Part shown: piece after piece, positions 42,263 to 45,073 of the stretch | Layout of the letters: every line of letters begins with the position of its first letter | Position numbering within the stretch: the stretch's first letter is position 1 | Assembly (NCBI GenBank): GCA_014859895.1 | Contig: JACZKS010000085.1 | Span: 1 to 45,073 of the forward strand | Reading direction: 5' to 3' | DNA from: Rhodospirillales bacterium | GTDB taxonomy: Bacteria > Pseudomonadota > Alphaproteobacteria > Rhodospirillales > Shumkoniaceae | Length of the DNA: 45,073 bases | Position numbers and translations under genes: made by a program | The notes under the pieces: model-generated | Databases searched by the model: none | What the model saw: only the letters and a program-made list of their open reading frames with translations | What the model was told of the DNA's origin: nothing

Positions 42263-43276
42263 TCAGAGCCGGTCCAGCTTATCGCAGGCGAGGCAGCGGG
42301 GCGGCGGCGCCCCGTCCCAGAACGAACGGCGGAACCTGAGGTAGGGATCGCTCCACCAGATCTCCGACAATGATTGGCGGGCGAGATCGCCAAAGACGAA
42401 GGGCGTCTCGTCGAAGCGGCTGAACATGCAGGGCGTAATCTGGCCGTCGACGGTGACGATCATTGCTGCCTGGACGTTCTCGGCGCAAAGCTCGGGCCGC
42501 CGGCCGGGCGGCGGCGGGATTCGATAGTGAAGCTCGATTCCCATGCCGGCGGCCGACTCGGCTACCCGGCCGAGGCGCTTTTCCAGAGCCGCGTACTCGG
42601 CTTCCGTTTGCGGGACGATGGCCTCGGGACGGAGCTTTTCGTCGGCGACGAAGCCCAGGGTGCTGATCACGATCTGGTCGATGCCGCGGCCGGCGAAAGT
42701 TTCGGGGATGCGCTCGACGTCGCCCAGGCCCGACGTCAGCAGCATGTAGGCAATGTGAAGCGACGGCGTGGCGCTGCCCGTTTCCTTCTTATGGTGGTCG
42801 AGCGCGGCCAGGGCCTCTAACACCCGCCCCAGGCGGGTGCCCCGGCGGATGGCGTCGTTGCGGCTATCGATGCCGGCGACCGACAGTGAAAGGACGTCGA
42901 CGCTGGCAGCAACAAGGTGGGCCGCCATTTCGGAATCCAGTGCCATGGCGTTCGACGTGGTGCCGATCCTGAGGCCCGCGCCCTTAGCGGCGGCGACGAT
43001 GGCCAGAAAGTCGGGGTTGAGCAGTGGCTCGCCCCAGCCCTGCAAATGCAGGAGCGGCTGGGCCCAGGCTGATGGCCGGGCGGAGCGCGCAAGCATGGGC
43101 AGGATGCGCTTAAAATCGGCCAGCGACATGTGGCGGCGCGGCCATGCCGCGCCTAGAGTGGCGGTAGGGCAATAGACGCAACGAGCGTTGCACGCGGTCG
43201 TCACCTCGACCTGCGCCCAGTCCAGCCATGGCCGAAAGACCCAGTCGCGAACCCGTTGGCGAAGACCCTGTGGCAT
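42263..43276 (-). CDS. Radical SAM/SPASM domain protein
   Basis: A 337-residue iron-sulfur enzyme. The radical SAM cluster is CNARCVYC (C29, C33, C36), preceded by VEVTTA. LLHLQGWGEPLLNPDF is the SAM-binding strand. The C-terminal SPASM-type region has Cys in RRPELCAEN, ITPCMFSR and PRCLACDKL, suggesting an auxiliary cluster. A GGAGGA precedes the ATG. It could modify a peptide or a small molecule; no precursor peptide gene is evident. It lies upstream of the carboxypeptidase gene on the same strand. Confidence 0.9.
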   Translation of the reverse strand: MPQGLRQRVRDWVFRPWLDWAQVEVTTACNARCVYCPTATLGAAWPRRHMSLADFKRILPMLARSARPSAWAQPLLHLQGWGEPLLNPDFLAIVAAAKGAGLRIGTTSNAMALDSEMAAHLVAASVDVLSLSVAGIDSRNDAIRRGTRLGRVLEALAALDHHKKETGSATPSLHIAYMLLTSGLGDVERIPETFAGRGIDQIVISTLGFVADEKLRPEAIVPQTEAEYAALEKRLGRVAESAAGMGIELHYRIPPPPGRRPELCAENVQAAMIVTVDGQITPCMFSRFDETPFVFGDLARQSLSEIWWSDPYLRFRRSFWDGAPPPRCLACDKLDRL

Positions 43277-43371
43277 CGCTTCCTCCGCCTGTAAGGCTAG
43301 CCGGGCCCGGCATCGCCGGTCAAGCCACGCCCGGGTTTGCCCGGCGGGGCGATTCGGGGCATAGTCGCCGC

Positions 43372-45073
43372 ATGGGCGCCCGGCAATCCCTCGATGACCT
43401 TGTGGCCCGGCCCGGCAAGTCCGGCGCCGATCACCTGGAGTTGCTGGCTCTGATGGGAGCGGATTTCGCGTCGAGCCGCAATCTGGCGGCGACGCTGGCC
43501 AAGGCCGTCGAGCGCATTACCCAATACCTCGACGCCGAAGGCGGCGCCCTTTTCCTGCTGGACGAGACGGGCGGCAAGCTGCGCTGCTACGCCTGTTGCG
43601 GGGCCGTGGAAATCATCGGCCTGGTGCTTGACGCCAGCCAGGGGATCGTCGGCCGCTCGGTGCAGGCCAATGCCGGGTGCATCGTCCGCGACGCTTCCGA
43701 GGACCCCGACTTTCACCGGGCGGTGGATGGCCAGACCGGGTTCACCACCCGCTCCATCCTGTGCGCCCCGATGTCGGTCAGGGACGAGCGGATCGGCGCC
43801 ATCGAGCTGGTCAACAAGCGGGGTGGCGACGGGCTCTTCGACGTGAACGACCTCGCCATCCTTCAGGGTCTGAGCTCGTCGGCGGCATTGGCCATCGTCA
43901 ACGCCCGGCAGGCCGAAGCCCTGGTCGAGCAGGAGCGGGTCCGCCACGAGCTGGAATTGGCCACCGAGATCCAGCGCAGCCTGCTGCCGCAGGCCCGGCC
44001 CGAGCCCTTTCCGGTGCATGGCGTCAACGTGCCGGCCCGCATGGTGTCCGGCGACTTCTTCGACTTCTTCGAGCGCGAGGACGGCGCCATCTGCTTCGCG
44101 CTGGGCGACGTTTCGGGCAAGGGCATGAACGCCGCGCTGATGATGGCCAAGACGGCCAGCCTGTTCCGCTGCCTGGGCAAGACGGGTCAGTCGCCGGGAC
44201 GGCTGCTCGCCACCATCAACCGCGAGATCTGCGAGACGTCGACGCGGGGCATGTTCGTCACCATGGTCGGTGGCGTGTTCGATCCGGGCACCGGCCGGGT
44301 GCGGCTGGCCAACGCCGGCCACGAGCCGCCGCTCTGCCGCGACCCCGACGGCCGCTATCGGGCTCTGCCGGCCGAGGCGCCGCCGTTGGGTATCCTGCCG
44401 CTGCCGGGACCCGACGGCTATCCGGAAACCGAGCTGCTTCTCAACGGGGGCACCCTCTACCTGTTCAGCGACGGCGTTACCGAAGGCTTTGTCGAGGACG
44501 AGAAGACCCTGGGTGTCGAGGGGCTGAAGGGCATTCTGGAGACCTCTTCGCAGATGCCGGTTGCCGACCGCCTCCACGCGGTGATCGCCCGCTTGCACCG
44601 GTCGAGCCGGCCGCTGCGCGACGACTTGACGCTGCTGGCCATCAATGACGGCGGTCCGGCCAGCCAGTCGGTAGGCGAAGGCTTGCTCCGCCTGGCCTTC
44701 CCATCGCGCCCCCCCGAACTCAAGGGGGTCCGCGAGGCGATCACGACAGTGCTTGAGGACGCGGGCTATCCGGAGGAGGCGGCGCGGGACTGCGTGATGG
44801 CGGTCGACGAGGCCTGCCAGAACATCATTCGCCATGCTTACGGCGGTGATCCCGATGGCCAGATCACGCTCGAGATCCGCCGCGACGGTGACGACCTGAT
44901 CGTTCTGCTGCGCGATTTCGCCGAGACGGTCGATCCCGGGCAGATCAAACCCCGCGACCTCGACCAGGTGCGGCCTGGCGGCCTCGGCACCCATCTGATG
45001 CAGGAAACCATGGACGTTGTCGAATTCGCCCCGGCTTCGGGCAATGGCGGCAACCTGCTGAAAATGGTAAAGA
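43372..45073 (+). CDS. GAF-PP2C (RsbU-like) phosphatase with C-terminal anti-sigma-type kinase domain (3' truncated)
   Basis: The frame runs from the ATG at 43372 off the right edge, giving 567 visible residues; only a few are likely missing. A GAF sensor occupies about 25-180 (DLAILQGLSSSAALAI). A helix (180-205) leads to a SpoIIE-type PP2C phosphatase (205-425) with metal-binding Asp in SGDFFDFF (D228), GDVSGKG (D246), SDGVTEG (D367) and DDLTLL (D418). An RsbW-like HATPase domain (about 435 on) has the N-box DEACQNIIRHAY and the GGLGTHLM loop. This architecture belongs to partner-switching control of sigma factors or related outputs. No antagonist (STAS) gene is visible in the window. Confidence 0.93.
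   Translation, partial: MGARQSLDDLVARPGKSGADHLELLALMGADFASSRNLAATLAKAVERITQYLDAEGGALFLLDETGGKLRCYACCGAVEIIGLVLDASQGIVGRSVQANAGCIVRDASEDPDFHRAVDGQTGFTTRSILCAPMSVRDERIGAIELVNKRGGDGLFDVNDLAILQGLSSSAALAIVNARQAEALVEQERVRHELELATEIQRSLLPQARPEPFPVHGVNVPARMVSGDFFDFFEREDGAICFALGDVSGKGMNAALMMAKTASLFRCLGKTGQSPGRLLATINREICETSTRGMFVTMVGGVFDPGTGRVRLANAGHEPPLCRDPDGRYRALPAEAPPLGILPLPGPDGYPETELLLNGGTLYLFSDGVTEGFVEDEKTLGVEGLKGILETSSQMPVADRLHAVIARLHRSSRPLRDDLTLLAINDGGPASQSVGEGLLRLAFPSRPPELKGVREAITTVLEDAGYPEEAARDCVMAVDEACQNIIRHAYGGDPDGQITLEIRRDGDDLIVLLRDFAETVDPGQIKPRDLDQVRPGGLGTHLMQETMDVVEFAPASGNGGNLLKMVK

Noticed and set aside
43297-44994. A 565-codon open frame on the minus strand
   Set aside because: It is antisense to the GAF-PP2C-HATPase gene, whose catalytic motifs are all present on the plus strand.

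Overview
This is a GC-rich, densely coding chromosomal segment of an alphaproteobacterium, probably in or near the Rhodospirillales. That placement is inferred from family content: an F1Fo-ATPase zeta-type (DUF1476) protein, DUF2336 and DUF6460 proteins, a thrC gene overlapping an M16 processing-peptidase gene, a TPR gene overlapping ispE, and a BTLCP protease. I see no prophage, insertion sequence, integrase or CRISPR array. Both window edges cut a gene.

Layout. 1-1129: two small glycosyltransferases of the rSAM/selenodomain-associated type. 1126-3478 (minus): lytic transglycosylase followed by moaB. 3702-4567: DUF2975 membrane protein plus a Cro/C1-type regulator behind an AT-rich promoter with a palindrome. 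4580-9936: family-4-like uracil-DNA glycosylase, ETF-ubiquinone oxidoreductase, TPR protein and ispE, followed by tRNA-Gln. 10191-11852: a LapG-like BTLCP protease divergent from an unusual repeat lipoprotein, across an AT-rich spacer. 12057-15325: hemerythrin, glycerate kinase, MFS transporter, tRNA-Gly. 15503-20401: radical SAM protein, OmpA-like lipoprotein, apaG, folE, trkH. 20406-25628: DUF2336 protein, anchored subtilase, DUF6460 protein, dCMP-deaminase-like protein, MFS transporter, small conserved protein. 25647-30322 (minus): glycine-cleavage operon gcvT-gcvH-gcvPA-gcvPB, with a recognisable promoter and a tandem glycine riboswitch. 30339-33158: lipoprotein, CDGSH protein, thrB, rnhA, cupin. 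33193-36228 (minus): peroxiredoxin, ScsB/DsbD-type reductase, DUF1476 protein. 36468-40710: YqgE/AlgH protein, M16 peptidase, thrC, NUDIX hydrolase, a small orphan. 40735-45073: M32 carboxypeptidase, SPASM radical SAM protein and a GAF-PP2C-HATPase protein cut by the window end.

Most of the window is housekeeping: glycine/one-carbon metabolism, threonine biosynthesis, isoprenoid, folate and molybdenum cofactors, redox and envelope maintenance. The most unusual locus is 10191-11852. The lipoprotein contains two copies of a 34-residue module, each ending in PAAG. That resembles the di-alanine sites cut by LapG-type proteases, and a LapG-like protease is encoded divergently next door. Its tail is a His/Asn/Asp/Gly tandem repeat. 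A protease with a dedicated lipoprotein substrate is my leading candidate for an undescribed system here; it is an inference from motifs and position only.
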